DNA of 39,268 bases from an uncultured archaeon (GCA_902386385.1 CABMIU010000016.1:1-39268), one strand, 5' to 3'. Positions 16,133-23,653 are shown, counted from the stretch's first letter. Numbers and translations: made by a program. The notes: generated from the letters alone by a model not told the origin.

Positions 16133-17419
16133 ATGGGTGCCGAGGCTTTCCTTTCCGGGGCATTGCGAGGATATTATGCTGCCAATGAAATCACGTCAGT
16201 CCCTGAAATATCCATGAGGGAATTCGGGATTGGCGAGTTTGGGCGGAAAATTTCCTCGCGGCACCTTTCCTTCAGGGACAATGCCGCTCTGAATCATTTC
16301 CTGCGGGAAAAAGCGCCTTTTTACATTTCATATTCAAACGCGCTTTACGAATTCCCTGGTGCGAGGCCGATGGAAGCGAAGAAAATGGCTGGCGCGGATT
16401 TGGTTTATGAGTTTGATGCCGATGACATAAAAACAGCGTGCAAGGAATCCCATGACTCATGGAAGTGCACCTCGCAGAAGTGCGGCAGGGAAGGCAAGGG
16501 CAGGGTGCTAGCTTGTGATGCGTGCGGCTCCGGCACAAAGGTCGAGGAATGGGTTTGCCCCGAATGCATTGCCGAGACAAGGAGGCAGACCCTTAAGCTG
16601 ATTTCCTTTTTGCGCGATGATTTCGGATTCTCGGAGGGGATTGCGGTTAATTTTTCCGGCAGCAAGGGCTTCCACATCCATGTCCGCAGCGAATCCGTGA
16701 GGGGCCTTTCAAAGGGGGCGAGGCTGGAGCTCCTCGATTATCTTACCGCGACGGGCCTAGACCTGAATTCTCTTGGCTTCCGCTATGACAAAGACCCGAA
16801 GAAGAGGAGCTTTGTCTGCCCGCGAAGGAGCCTTGCAAAGGGCTGGGCGAAGAGGATATTCCGCACGATTGAATCCGCTTTTGAATCCGGTGATGCCTCA
16901 AAACTCGCCGTGATGGGCGGAACCAGGCAGGGTGCCGCGGAAAAGCTGCTGGCGGAAAAGGAAAAAATACTCGGCCACATGGATTTTCCGCAGGGCGGTG
17001 TCCTTTTGGCGACAAAGGGCGTTGACGCAAACAAGTTCTGGGCCGCTTTCCTTGCTTCTGCAGTTGATGACGCAAAGCTCGCAAAGGAGGGCTTCGAGGG
17101 AAATGCCCTGGGCGTCGACCGCCAGACCTCGGTCGACATAAATAAAATCGTCCGCGTTCCCGGTACGCTCCACGGGTCAACAGGTTTGTGCGCAAAGGAA
17201 GTGCCTCTTGAAAAAATCCATTCCTTCGAGGCGCTCGATGAATGTGTCGTGCTGCCTGAAAGCGATGTTTTGGTTTCAAATGCAAGGGCCCCCAGATTTT
17301 ACCTGGGAAAGAAATGGTTCGGGCCTTTTTCCGGCGAAGATGTTTCGCTCCCGCTTTACGCGGCTTTTTTCCTCCTCGCGAGGGGCAACGCTTCGCTGTC
17401 CGATGAAAGCGTTCCGTAA
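16133..17419 (+). CDS. priS: DNA primase catalytic small subunit PriS
   Basis: The 428-residue protein synthesises primers for replication. The catalytic metal site is YEFDADDI (residues 92-99). A zinc-binding insertion follows with CTSQKCGREGKGRVLACDACGSG and WVCPECI. FSGSKGFHIHVRS supplies the nucleotide-binding SxH region, and VDRQTSVDINKIVRVPGTLHGSTG is the conserved late segment. The length is within or slightly above the usual 330-430. It begins directly at the priL stop codon, an unusual priL-priS order with zero gap. It is followed by repeat copy B. Confidence 0.95.
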   Translation: MGAEAFLSGALRGYYAANEITSVPEISMREFGIGEFGRKISSRHLSFRDNAALNHFLREKAPFYISYSNALYEFPGARPMEAKKMAGADLVYEFDADDIKTACKESHDSWKCTSQKCGREGKGRVLACDACGSGTKVEEWVCPECIAETRRQTLKLISFLRDDFGFSEGIAVNFSGSKGFHIHVRSESVRGLSKGARLELLDYLTATGLDLNSLGFRYDKDPKKRSFVCPRRSLAKGWAKRIFRTIESAFESGDASKLAVMGGTRQGAAEKLLAEKEKILGHMDFPQGGVLLATKGVDANKFWAAFLASAVDDAKLAKEGFEGNALGVDRQTSVDINKIVRVPGTLHGSTGLCAKEVPLEKIHSFEALDECVVLPESDVLVSNARAPRFYLGKKWFGPFSGEDVSLPLYAAFFLLARGNASLSDESVP

Positions 17420-17490
17420 AACGGCTGCAATGTTTTTCGCACCAGGTGCTTGCCAGGAATTGACGTTTCGTTGCATTGCAAAGGTATATG

Positions 17491-17606
17491 CGTAGCGTTC
17501 TCTTTCTTCAAAAGGTTTGGCAATGAAATATTTTTTTATTCTCTCTTTGCCAAACATTTTGTCGCCAGCCTTTTTATTTCTCTTTTCAAGAGAAAGAAAA
17601 AGGCTG
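17491..17606. repeat. Dispersed hairpin repeat, copy B
   Basis: The arms 17566-17584 and 17588-17606 (right arm AAGAGAAAGAAAAAGGCTG) pair over 19 positions with one mismatch and a TTC loop. The leader GCGTTCTCTTTCTTC resembles those of copies C and D but is split by a second inverted repeat (17515-17555). It lies between priS and gins51. The remaining bases of this 263-base gap show no gene. Confidence 0.85.
17515..17555. repeat. Second inverted repeat inserted in repeat copy B
   Basis: GTTTGGCAA (17515-17523) and TTGCCAAAC (17547-17555) form perfect 9-base arms around a 23-base AT-rich loop. It interrupts the leader part of the repeat family. Confidence 0.65.
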
Positions 17607-17682
17607 TTTTCCGCAAATGAATGCTTTTTGAACCTTTACTGGGTTAAGTATCTGGAGGACATTAAGTTTTCTGCTGGTTTTT

Positions 17683-18231
17683 ATGGCGCTTTCCTACGAC
17701 GAGATACGGCGGATTCACAGGCTGGAGAAGAGCACCTCACGGCTCGCTGACGCGGGCCAGGACTTTTACTCCGAACTGGAGGATTTCCTCGCTGCCGAAA
17801 AGCAGGATTACCTCGCTTCGCTGAAGGATTTTTCCTCTGTAAAGGCGCGGGATTTCACGAACCTGAAGAGGATGGCCGAGGAGATTTTCGCCCTGCGAAC
17901 AAAGAAGGTGCTGAGCTCCGCCCTGACGGCGTCAAGGACACAGGAGCCGAGCGAGGACCGCATGGCAGTCCAGGAAGTGAAGCTTTACCGTGACGTCATT
18001 TCAATGCTCGAGAAGCACAACCGCATTCTCGATGGCGTTTTTTCAGAGAAAGGGAGGGGCGAATCCGGCAAGGATTTAAATACCCTTTCTGTCGAGATTC
18101 TTTCAGAAGTGCCTGAATTTGTCGGCACTGACATGAAAGTGTACGGCCCTTTCAGGAAAGGGCAGTCTGTTTCCCTTCCAGCGAAGATTGCGAGGCTCCT
18201 TTCCTCGCAGAAGCTCGCGGAGGAGAAATGA
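17683..18231 (+). CDS. GINS complex subunit Gins51 (Gins15-like)
   Basis: The 182-residue protein fits archaeal Gins51, a component of the CMG-like replicative helicase assembly. The long helical A domain (LEKSTSRLADAGQDFYSELEDFLAAEKQDYL) contains the family's DFY element, and the small C-terminal B domain reads MKVYGPFRKGQSVSLPAKIARLLSSQKLAE, the typical GPF...LP...LL pattern. The start is ATG 17683, with TGGTTTT just before it. The position after primase and before aIF2 alpha matches the conserved archaeal replication-translation cluster. The Gins23 partner is not in the window. Confidence 0.85.
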   Translation: MALSYDEIRRIHRLEKSTSRLADAGQDFYSELEDFLAAEKQDYLASLKDFSSVKARDFTNLKRMAEEIFALRTKKVLSSALTASRTQEPSEDRMAVQEVKLYRDVISMLEKHNRILDGVFSEKGRGESGKDLNTLSVEILSEVPEFVGTDMKVYGPFRKGQSVSLPAKIARLLSSQKLAEEK

Positions 18232-18270
18232 ATTTCGGTTCTTTATTTTTTTTGCCAGAGGTGTTTTGCT

Positions 18271-19044
18271 TTGCCTGAAGTCCAGATTCCCGAAGTCGGA
18301 GAAATTGTCATAGGCCGCATTGTCAAGGTCCTTGATTACGGCGTTTTCCTCGAGCTGCTGGAGTATGAAGGCGTGCAGGGGTTTGTCCACATTTCGAATG
18401 TCAGCTCAAGCTGGATAAAGAACATAAGGAATTTTGTCAAGGAAGGCCAGGTGAGGGCGGGAAAAGTAACGAACATAGACCGCCAGAGGGGGCAGATAGA
18501 CATTTCCCTCACGAAGGTTTCTGCAACGCAGCAGCGCGAGAAGATTGAGGAGTTCAGGCAGGCAAAGAGGAGCCAGAAGCTCATCGAGCTGCTCGCAGGC
18601 CAGATAAAGGAGGCGCCGGAAGTGGCGATGAAGGAAGTCGCCGAGCCGCTGCTCCAGCATTATGATTCGCTTTACGATGCTTTCCTCGCGATACTCGCGG
18701 ATGAATCATTGCTTTCGCTTGTCCCGAAGAAGTGGGCATCCCACCTGAAGGAAATCGTTTCAAAGAATTACGAGCTCCCGAGGAAAACCGTGAGGGGCCA
18801 GATAACGATAAGCATTCCCGGCCCGGAAGGCGTCGAGCATCTGAGGAAAGCCCTTCAGGCCGGCCAGAAGAAAGGCGGGAAGAGCGCCGAGGTTTTTTAT
18901 GACGGTTCGGGCAAATACGATTTGCGCGTTACTTCCTCCGATTACAAGAGCGCGGAGAAGCTCCTGAAATCAGTTTCGGATGAAATAGCCTCGCAGGCCT
19001 CTTCCTCCGGCGGGAAGGCGGAGTTCGTGAGGATTGAGGGCTGA
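18271..19044 (+). CDS. Translation initiation factor aIF2 subunit alpha
   Basis: The 257-residue protein is the alpha subunit of aIF2, which delivers initiator tRNA to the ribosome. An N-terminal S1 domain (GEIVIGRIVKVLDYGVFLELLEYEGVQGFVHISNVS, VRAGKVTNIDRQRGQIDISL) is followed by the helical domain and a C-terminal alpha-beta domain (GQITISIPGPEGVEHLRKAL, YDLRVTSSDYKSAEKLL). The start is TTG 18271, preceded by GAGGTGTTTTG. It lies 39 bases after gins51. Ribosomal S27e and L44e, usually upstream, and Nop10, usually downstream, are absent. Confidence 0.94.
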   Translation: MPEVQIPEVGEIVIGRIVKVLDYGVFLELLEYEGVQGFVHISNVSSSWIKNIRNFVKEGQVRAGKVTNIDRQRGQIDISLTKVSATQQREKIEEFRQAKRSQKLIELLAGQIKEAPEVAMKEVAEPLLQHYDSLYDAFLAILADESLLSLVPKKWASHLKEIVSKNYELPRKTVRGQITISIPGPEGVEHLRKALQAGQKKGGKSAEVFYDGSGKYDLRVTSSDYKSAEKLLKSVSDEIASQASSSGGKAEFVRIEG

Positions 19045-19081
19045 ATTTTTTTGGATGATTTCTGTTCCGGGGTTGGTTTGA

Positions 19082-19849
19082 ATGGCTACGCACATAAAAT
19101 TCATGAAAAACGTGAAGTTCAAGGACGCTGTCCTCCTTACCGGCCTCCCGGGAATAGGCCTCGTGGGCAAGATTGCGGTTGATTACATAATCAGGCAGCT
19201 CAAGCCTGAAAAGATAGCGGAAATCCACGCTGATTTTTTCCCGCCGAGCGTGCAGACCACCAACGGCATTGTCGAACTGATAAAGGACGAGCTGCATTAC
19301 CTGAATTTCAACGGCAGGGATTTCATTTTCCTTTCCGGGCCTGTGCAGCCCGCCCTTGATGGCAGGGGCTCAATGGAGGAGCACTTCGAGTTCTCGCACG
19401 TGATAATAAAATCGCTGAAGGAGAGGGGCCTTGACGAGCTCTGCACCCTTGCGGGGATAAATGTCGGGGAGAAGAGGATGCAGGCCGAGCCACGCGTTGT
19501 TGTTGCAGCCACCGGAAAAAAGAAGCTTGATGAGTGGGTGAAAGTCGGCGCAGTGAGCGACAAGCCTGTCGGCCTCATAAGCGGTGTCGCTGGCCTGCTG
19601 CTCGGGCTCGGCAAGGAAGAGGGCATTGACGGCTCGTGCCTCATGGGCGAGACAAACGCGCGCCTCGTTTACGGCGACCCGGGTGCTGCCAAGGCAATCA
19701 TCGAGCTGCTGATAAAAAAGTACGGCTTCAGCGTCGAGATGAAGGAGATGGAGAAGGAGGCAAAGGAAATCGAGAAGGCCTTTGCCCAGCTGAGCAAGCA
19801 GATTGACGAGCCTGAAGAGCATCCGCAGAACCTGACTTATGTAAGGTGA
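19082..19849 (+). CDS. PAC2-family protein (proteasome assembly chaperone 2-like)
   Basis: The 255-residue protein has the PAC2 family layout: DAVLLTGLPGIGLVGKIAVDYII, FFPPSVQTTNGIVEL, a central GINVGEKRMQAEPRVVVAATG and GLISGVAGLLLGLG, then a charged coiled-coil tail (MKEMEKEAKEIEKAFAQLSKQI). Relatives assist proteasome assembly in eukaryotes and archaea; the exact archaeal role is not settled. ATG 19082 follows TGGTTTG by one base. It is probably the last gene of the primase-gins-aIF2 alpha transcript, and archaeal genomes often place PAC2 after aIF2 alpha-Nop10. Confidence 0.9.
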   Translation: MATHIKFMKNVKFKDAVLLTGLPGIGLVGKIAVDYIIRQLKPEKIAEIHADFFPPSVQTTNGIVELIKDELHYLNFNGRDFIFLSGPVQPALDGRGSMEEHFEFSHVIIKSLKERGLDELCTLAGINVGEKRMQAEPRVVVAATGKKKLDEWVKVGAVSDKPVGLISGVAGLLLGLGKEEGIDGSCLMGETNARLVYGDPGAAKAIIELLIKKYGFSVEMKEMEKEAKEIEKAFAQLSKQIDEPEEHPQNLTYVR

Positions 19850-19871
19850 ATTGTCCGCGAAAAGCAGGTCG

Positions 19872-20276
19872 TCATTTGAGCAGCGGAAGATCCCCTGAAA
19901 ATTGGTCTATCAGGGAATCTTCCCCGATGGCGCCGATTCCAAGAACTTCGATTTCACTCAGTTTCTTTCCCTTCACCCTTTGGACATATTCATTGTAATC
20001 CGAAGTTGACTGTGCTTCTTTTGTAAAAACCATGAACTTGAGCTTGCGGTTCTTTGCACGCTTCAGAATTTCCAAAAAAGGCTTTGTCTGCTTTTTTATG
20101 AGAATCGGTATTTTTGTAATAGGGATGAAAATACATCCGCTCATCGAATCATGGCCCCTGATTTCTTCCCCGAGCAAATCCTTTTCCCTGTTGAATAAGC
20201 CCGATGCAATGCATGCCGCGGCATTTGCAAGAAGGCCCGGGTTCAGGCCTTCCCGCATGACAATCGCAATTTTCAT
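19872..20276 (-). CDS. DUF2000 family protein (PTH2-like fold)
   Basis: The 134-residue protein begins MKIAIVMREGLNPGLLANAAACIASGL, the DUF2000 pattern that resembles peptidyl-tRNA hydrolase 2. The next blocks, SGCIFIPITKIPILIKKQTKPFLEILKRAK and KFMVFTKEAQSTSDYNEYVQRV, also fit. The function of the family is unknown. I chose ATG 20276 because a TTTAAATG box on this strand is about 35 bases away, while the ATG at 20309 overlaps that box. The gene is AT-rich, divergent from the ACT-domain regulator, and the two share an intergenic palindrome. Confidence 0.72.
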   Translation of the reverse strand: MKIAIVMREGLNPGLLANAAACIASGLFNREKDLLGEEIRGHDSMSGCIFIPITKIPILIKKQTKPFLEILKRAKNRKLKFMVFTKEAQSTSDYNEYVQRVKGKKLSEIEVLGIGAIGEDSLIDQFSGDLPLLK

Positions 20277-20318
20277 CTGCAAACCAATATAATTCATGTT
20301 TTCCGGCATTTAAACCAG

Positions 20319-20336
20319 ATGTTAAAAGTTTAACAT
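20319..20336. promoter_or_regulatory. Putative operator palindrome between the DUF2000 and ACT-domain genes
   Basis: ATGTTAAAAGTTTAACAT has perfect 8-base arms with a 2-base centre. It lies between the two opposed TATA boxes (about 20311 and 20354), which is where a regulator of both genes would bind. Confidence 0.6.
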
Positions 20337-20348
20337 TTTCATATAATC

Positions 20349-20359
20349 ATTTAAAATAG
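20349..20359 (+). promoter_or_regulatory. TATA box of the ACT-domain regulator gene
   Basis: ATTTAAAATAG is centred about 26 bases upstream of ATG 20380, which points to a leaderless mRNA. Confidence 0.55.
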
Positions 20360-20379
20360 CCAACTAATCAGAAACTGTT

Positions 20380-21039
20380 ATGCCGACAGTCCAGCACCTG
20401 GTAAAAAAGGAACTGGAAAGCAATCCCCTGCTTTTGGATATCCTTCTGCAGGAAATAGCGAACATTAATTCAGTTGCGGTAAAAATGCGCCCTGCAATAG
20501 AGAAGGAACTCGGGAAAAAAGCAAAACTCTCGGCAGTGAGCATGGCAATCCGGAGGACTATTGCGCAAACTGGCTCTGCAAGGATGTTTTCGTGGAAATT
20601 TCCTAAAAATCTTGAAGTTGCGACAAAGTCAAATGTTTACGAGATTGCTATTGAGCACGATTTCGAGCAGGGCGGGATCTTCAATTCAATCAGGAGAAAA
20701 ATAAAGAAAGATTCGGGGTCATTCGTCTCATTCATGGAAGGGACATACGAAACGGTAATAATTACAAATCAGAGGAATAAGTGGCTGGTGAAAAAAGAGC
20801 TTGCCAAAAAGTCAATCACTTCCGAAGAGGGCAATTTAGGGTGTGTTTCAGTCGGCTTTGACAAATCGACAAAAAATATTCCAGGCATTTATTATCAAAT
20901 CACCCGGGCGCTTGCATACAAAAATATACCTATAAATTCATTTTTTACCATAGGCAGCGAAATGGCGGTGCTTGTAAAAGAACAGGACCTTTTGGAAGCG
21001 CACAAATGCATCTCCTCCCTCATTAAAAAAAATAGTTGA
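20380..21039 (+). CDS. ACT-domain putative transcriptional regulator (COG2150-like)
   Basis: The 219-residue protein has an N-terminal helical region (about 1-75: LLLDILLQEIANINSVAVKMRPAIEKELGKKAKLSAVSMAIRRTI) compatible with a helix-turn-helix. Two ACT-like halves follow; the second, CVSVGFDKSTKNIPGIYYQITRALAYKNIPINSFFTIGSEMAVLVKEQDLLEAHKCI, is a good match to the amino-acid-binding ACT domain of aspartokinases and regulators. Archaeal proteins of this layout are annotated as predicted regulators of amino-acid metabolism. The divergent DUF2000 gene and the palindrome between them suggest a local, ligand-controlled switch. The AT-rich composition matches DUF2000, so the pair may have arrived together. 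The DNA-binding role is inferred. Confidence 0.7.
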   Translation: MPTVQHLVKKELESNPLLLDILLQEIANINSVAVKMRPAIEKELGKKAKLSAVSMAIRRTIAQTGSARMFSWKFPKNLEVATKSNVYEIAIEHDFEQGGIFNSIRRKIKKDSGSFVSFMEGTYETVIITNQRNKWLVKKELAKKSITSEEGNLGCVSVGFDKSTKNIPGIYYQITRALAYKNIPINSFFTIGSEMAVLVKEQDLLEAHKCISSLIKKNS

Positions 21040-21103
21040 TGCGGCAGTTTTATGCCAGGTGCAGGAAAATTTCGGGCGTTATGCTGCCTGCTTTTGGGGT
21101 AAA

Positions 21104-22387
21104 CTATAAAAATTGCCCCAGCGTCTTCTGGTTCGAGATTTCCGAAACCCCTGAAAGCTCGGCAGCAAGTTCCTTTTTCTTGCGCTCCATTTCCTCTTCG
21201 CTCGCGCAGATTATCGGCTTGCCGTAATTCCCTCCGCCGCCTGGGATGTAAAGGACAAGGCCTTTCCTGAACGAGGCAATGTGCTTTGCCACATTCGTAT
21301 CAACTTCTGCAAGCTCTGCCTCGTCCGTATCGACCAAGGCGTTTATTTCGTTCCCGAACTTTTCAACAAACTCTATCCATTTTGACTGGACCTTTTTTGT
21401 GTTGGTGCTTTTTGCCCCCTCGGCTAGCTGGATGATTTCCGCGAGCGGGAGAAGGTGCAGGTATGGCGGCCTGAAACCCGGGTGCTTCCCTTCTTCCGTG
21501 TCTGAGAGCATCGTGATGCGGTCGCGGACGCCGCGCTTTATATTTCCTCTGCATTTGAGGCACTTCCACTTCAACTGCTCCGCCTGCTCCGCTGAATATT
21601 TTGCGAAGCAGGATTCGCACGCTGTGCAGTGGTATTTCCCCTCGCGAGGGTTCAGGCCTGCATTGAGCGTGATTGTCTTGCCCTCTTCATCTCGGCTCTC
21701 CAAGGCCAGCTTCAGCGCCTTGAACCCCGGTTCCTTCATTTTTATGCGGTTGAATTCTCGTCCGATGCGATTTGGCCAGGGGGAATGCGCGTCGCTGGAG
21801 GACAAAAAAGAGTATGAATGGTTTTCCTTCATCGTGTCAGCCATGTTTGTGTCCGCGCTCAGGCCAAGTTCGATGAAGCTGAGGTGTTCGTGCATTTTAC
21901 CGTACGCTTCCTTCAGGGAATCGAAGTGCGCGTATATTCCTGTGTAAGGCGTGAATGAGTGTGCCGGCCCGAAAATTCCCCCGAGGTCATGCACGAACTC
22001 CGCGAATTTTTCCGCATTTATACGCAGCTTAGGTCTGCCGCACATCGAGCAGTCGAGGGCGCCGAGGCCTTTCACTTTTTCCCGCAGTTCCCCTGCCTTC
22101 TCGAGCGAGGGAAGGTAATACAAGTGGTGTATCCTTTTGTCGTCCTCGATTTCCCCGCCGAGAATGAAATGGCATTTCGCTTCCCTGTCGCGGTAAACCC
22201 CGTTGCTCTCCTCTTCAAGTGTTCTCTTTGCGTGCAGCAGCCATTCCCCGTGGATTATGTCCCCGGTGGCGAGCAGGCCAAGGCCCTTCAGCCTTGATTG
22301 TTCCGCGAGGACGGGGATTTCCATGTTCCGGCTCACGCCGCCGGCATACCTGCCGTGGCAATGGAGGTCCGCATCCAGCTCTTTCAT
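21104..22387 (-). CDS. nucQ: Endonuclease Q (PHP-domain DNA repair nuclease)
   Basis: The 427-residue protein fits EndoQ, which nicks DNA 5' of deaminated bases (uracil, hypoxanthine) and abasic sites. The PHP catalytic core starts with ADLHCHGRYAGGVSRNM and continues through ATGDIIHGEWL, LGGEIED, FGPAHSFTPYTGIY and SSSDAHSPWPNRIG, which bind the metals. A zinc finger follows (YHCTACESCFAKYSAEQ, LKWKCLKCRGNIKRG), then a C-terminal region with LYIPGGGGNYGKPIIC. I chose ATG 22387 (first residues MKELDADLHCHGR); the ORF track's 31 extra residues cross the TATA box at 22411. It ends with TAG. It is a single leaderless gene. Confidence 0.9.
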   Translation of the reverse strand: MKELDADLHCHGRYAGGVSRNMEIPVLAEQSRLKGLGLLATGDIIHGEWLLHAKRTLEEESNGVYRDREAKCHFILGGEIEDDKRIHHLYYLPSLEKAGELREKVKGLGALDCSMCGRPKLRINAEKFAEFVHDLGGIFGPAHSFTPYTGIYAHFDSLKEAYGKMHEHLSFIELGLSADTNMADTMKENHSYSFLSSSDAHSPWPNRIGREFNRIKMKEPGFKALKLALESRDEEGKTITLNAGLNPREGKYHCTACESCFAKYSAEQAEQLKWKCLKCRGNIKRGVRDRITMLSDTEEGKHPGFRPPYLHLLPLAEIIQLAEGAKSTNTKKVQSKWIEFVEKFGNEINALVDTDEAELAEVDTNVAKHIASFRKGLVLYIPGGGGNYGKPIICASEEEMERKKKELAAELSGVSEISNQKTLGQFL

Positions 22388-22410
22388 GCCAAAATCAGGT
22401 TGAAAAGAAA

Positions 22411-22419
22411 CTATTAAAG
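22411..22419 (-). promoter_or_regulatory. TATA box of endonuclease Q
   Basis: CTTTAATAG on the minus strand is centred about 28 bases from ATG 22387. It rules out the upstream start of the 458-residue ORF. Confidence 0.6.
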
Positions 22420-22461
22420 AATAGTGTCTGCAATAATTTGTCCGAAACAGGTCAGCAACCC

Positions 22462-22512
22462 AAAAAGGACCCCTCGCCATTTATGGCGAGGTTTTTGCTC
22501 GGGGCCCTTTTT
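22462..22512. repeat. Nested stem-loop with flanking A and T tracts
   Basis: AAAAAGGACCCC (22462-22473) pairs with GGGGCCCTTTTT (22501-22512) at 11 of 12 positions. Inside it, CCTCGCCAT and ATGGCGAGG (22472-22491) form a tight hairpin followed by TTTTT. The inner and outer stems compete for two bases. It resembles a bidirectional terminator but lies between two divergent genes. Confidence 0.7.
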
Positions 22513-22536
22513 CCGTTGACGGCTTTTTATGAGACT

Positions 22537-22556
22537 CCGCGGGCTTCAGCCCGCGG
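22537..22556. repeat. GC-rich perfect palindromic hairpin
   Basis: CCGCGGGCT and AGCCCGCGG flank a 2-base centre (9-bp arms). A smaller hairpin, CCGTTGACGG followed by TTTTT, lies between it and the preceding stem-loop. Such palindromes occur at ends of IS200/IS605-type elements and as dispersed repeats; no transposase or tnpB is present here. Confidence 0.65.
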
Positions 22557-22576
22557 TGCTCAGGGCTAGGTTAAAT

Positions 22577-22601
22577 TGAGTCAGGAATTCAAGTTGAGTC
22601 A
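22577..22601. promoter_or_regulatory. Direct repeat TTGAGTCA x2
   Basis: TTGAGTCA occurs twice with 9 bases between copies, in the leader of the winged-helix gene. It could be a protein binding site; chance is not excluded. Confidence 0.35.
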
Positions 22602-22681
22602 AAGGAAGCTGAGGCGATTTAAGGCAAGACGTTTTTTAGTGGCAACAAGAATTAGGGTTAAGGCATTACTTGGTGGTTTGG

Positions 22682-23332
22682 TTGATTCGCTTCACTGATG
22701 AGCAGAAAAAAATCGCATTCGCCCTTTATGGCGGCCCCAAGTCAGTCGAGGAGTTGAACTCAACTCTCTCAATCCCTTTTGACAGGCTCAACACCCAGCT
22801 TAAGGGGATGCTTGGCCTGGGCCTTGTGAAGGTCGAGGGCTATCCCCAGAAGTATTTCCTTTCCGAGGCCGTTGCCAAAGGCGTCAAGGCGAGGAAGGAA
22901 ATAGCGGAGAAGGACCCTTTTGACCTCAGGCTCAAGGCGGTTATAGAGTTCAAGGCGGTGGAACTTGGGCTGCTCGAGAAAAGCATCAGCGAAATAGAGT
23001 CAAAGCTCAGGTCGAACAGGGATTATGTAATATATGATATATATAAGGCAGAACCGCAGAAGCTTGAGGGCCAGGGCCACTACTCCTCTTACCTTGAACT
23101 CAACCTCAGCGCCAAGGATTTTACGTCAATCGTCAAATTCATGTATTTTTTCGGGCCTTCTTCTGTCGAAGTCCTTAAGCCCCAGAAAGTCGTGCTTTCA
23201 ATGTACGACCTTCAGGAAGCCCTCATGGAAATGGCGGACATGATTCAATCCTATAATGCCTCGATGATTAAATCCATGTCCAAGGAAGAGCTGAATGAGT
23301 TCGCGAAAAAGCTGTACAGCCCCAACCCCTAA
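22682..23332 (+). CDS. Winged-helix protein with coiled coil, uncharacterised
   Basis: This 216-residue protein starts with a likely winged helix: FTDEQKKIAFALYGGPKSVEELNSTLSIPFDRLNTQLKGMLGLGLVKVEGYPQKYFLSEA resembles MarR/TrmB-type DNA-binding domains. A charged helical linker with LLEKSISEIESKLRS is followed by an unrecognised alpha-beta domain ending MSKEELNEFAKKLYSPNP. I chose TTG 22682 because GGTGGTTTG lies one base upstream; the ORF track uses TTG 22670, which would place that signal inside the gene. Two TTGAGTCA copies (22577-22584 and 22594-22601) lie about 80-105 bases upstream and might be its own sites. It lies just before the S-layer gene and could regulate it, but this is only positional. 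Confidence 0.7.
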   Translation: MIRFTDEQKKIAFALYGGPKSVEELNSTLSIPFDRLNTQLKGMLGLGLVKVEGYPQKYFLSEAVAKGVKARKEIAEKDPFDLRLKAVIEFKAVELGLLEKSISEIESKLRSNRDYVIYDIYKAEPQKLEGQGHYSSYLELNLSAKDFTSIVKFMYFFGPSSVEVLKPQKVVLSMYDLQEALMEMADMIQSYNASMIKSMSKEELNEFAKKLYSPNP

Positions 23333-23370
23333 GGGCTTGGCCAGAATTTCGGCATTTGCCATAGAGGGTA

Positions 23371-23443
23371 TTTCTGCGTGAGCGGTTCTCTTTACTTTTC
23401 GCCAACCTTTTACTTTCTCTTTCCAAGAGAAAGGAAAAGGTTG
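23371..23443. repeat. Dispersed hairpin repeat, copy C
   Basis: The arms 23403-23421 and 23425-23443 pair over 19 positions with one mismatch and a 3-base loop. The outer bases are CAACC/GGTTG where copy B has CAGCC/GGCTG, so both sides of the pair changed together. The leader GCGTGAGCGGTTCTCTTT is shared with copy D. Confidence 0.88.
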
Positions 23444-23608
23444 TTTCGCTTTTTGCCGTAAAAATCCTATTAAAAAGCCTTTGGCAGTATGTTTTGTTGG
23501 TACAAAAACCATAGTTTCGTCCATTGTCATGGCAATTTTCGCTCATAGCCATAAAAAAATGATGCTAAAATGCGAAAAAACCCCTGTTTTGGCTCCGAAA
23601 CAGAAAAG

Positions 23609-23653
23609 TATTTAAATAAGTGGAACGAAAGCATATAAGAGTTTTAAATACCC
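23609..23653 (+). promoter_or_regulatory. Tandem TATA boxes of the S-layer gene
   Basis: TATTTAAATAAG (23609-23620) and TTTTAAATACCC (23642-23653) lie 33 bases apart. The nearer one would give a leader of about 33 bases including the ribosome site GAGGTGA; the farther one a longer leader. Two boxes suit a very strongly expressed gene. Confidence 0.5.
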
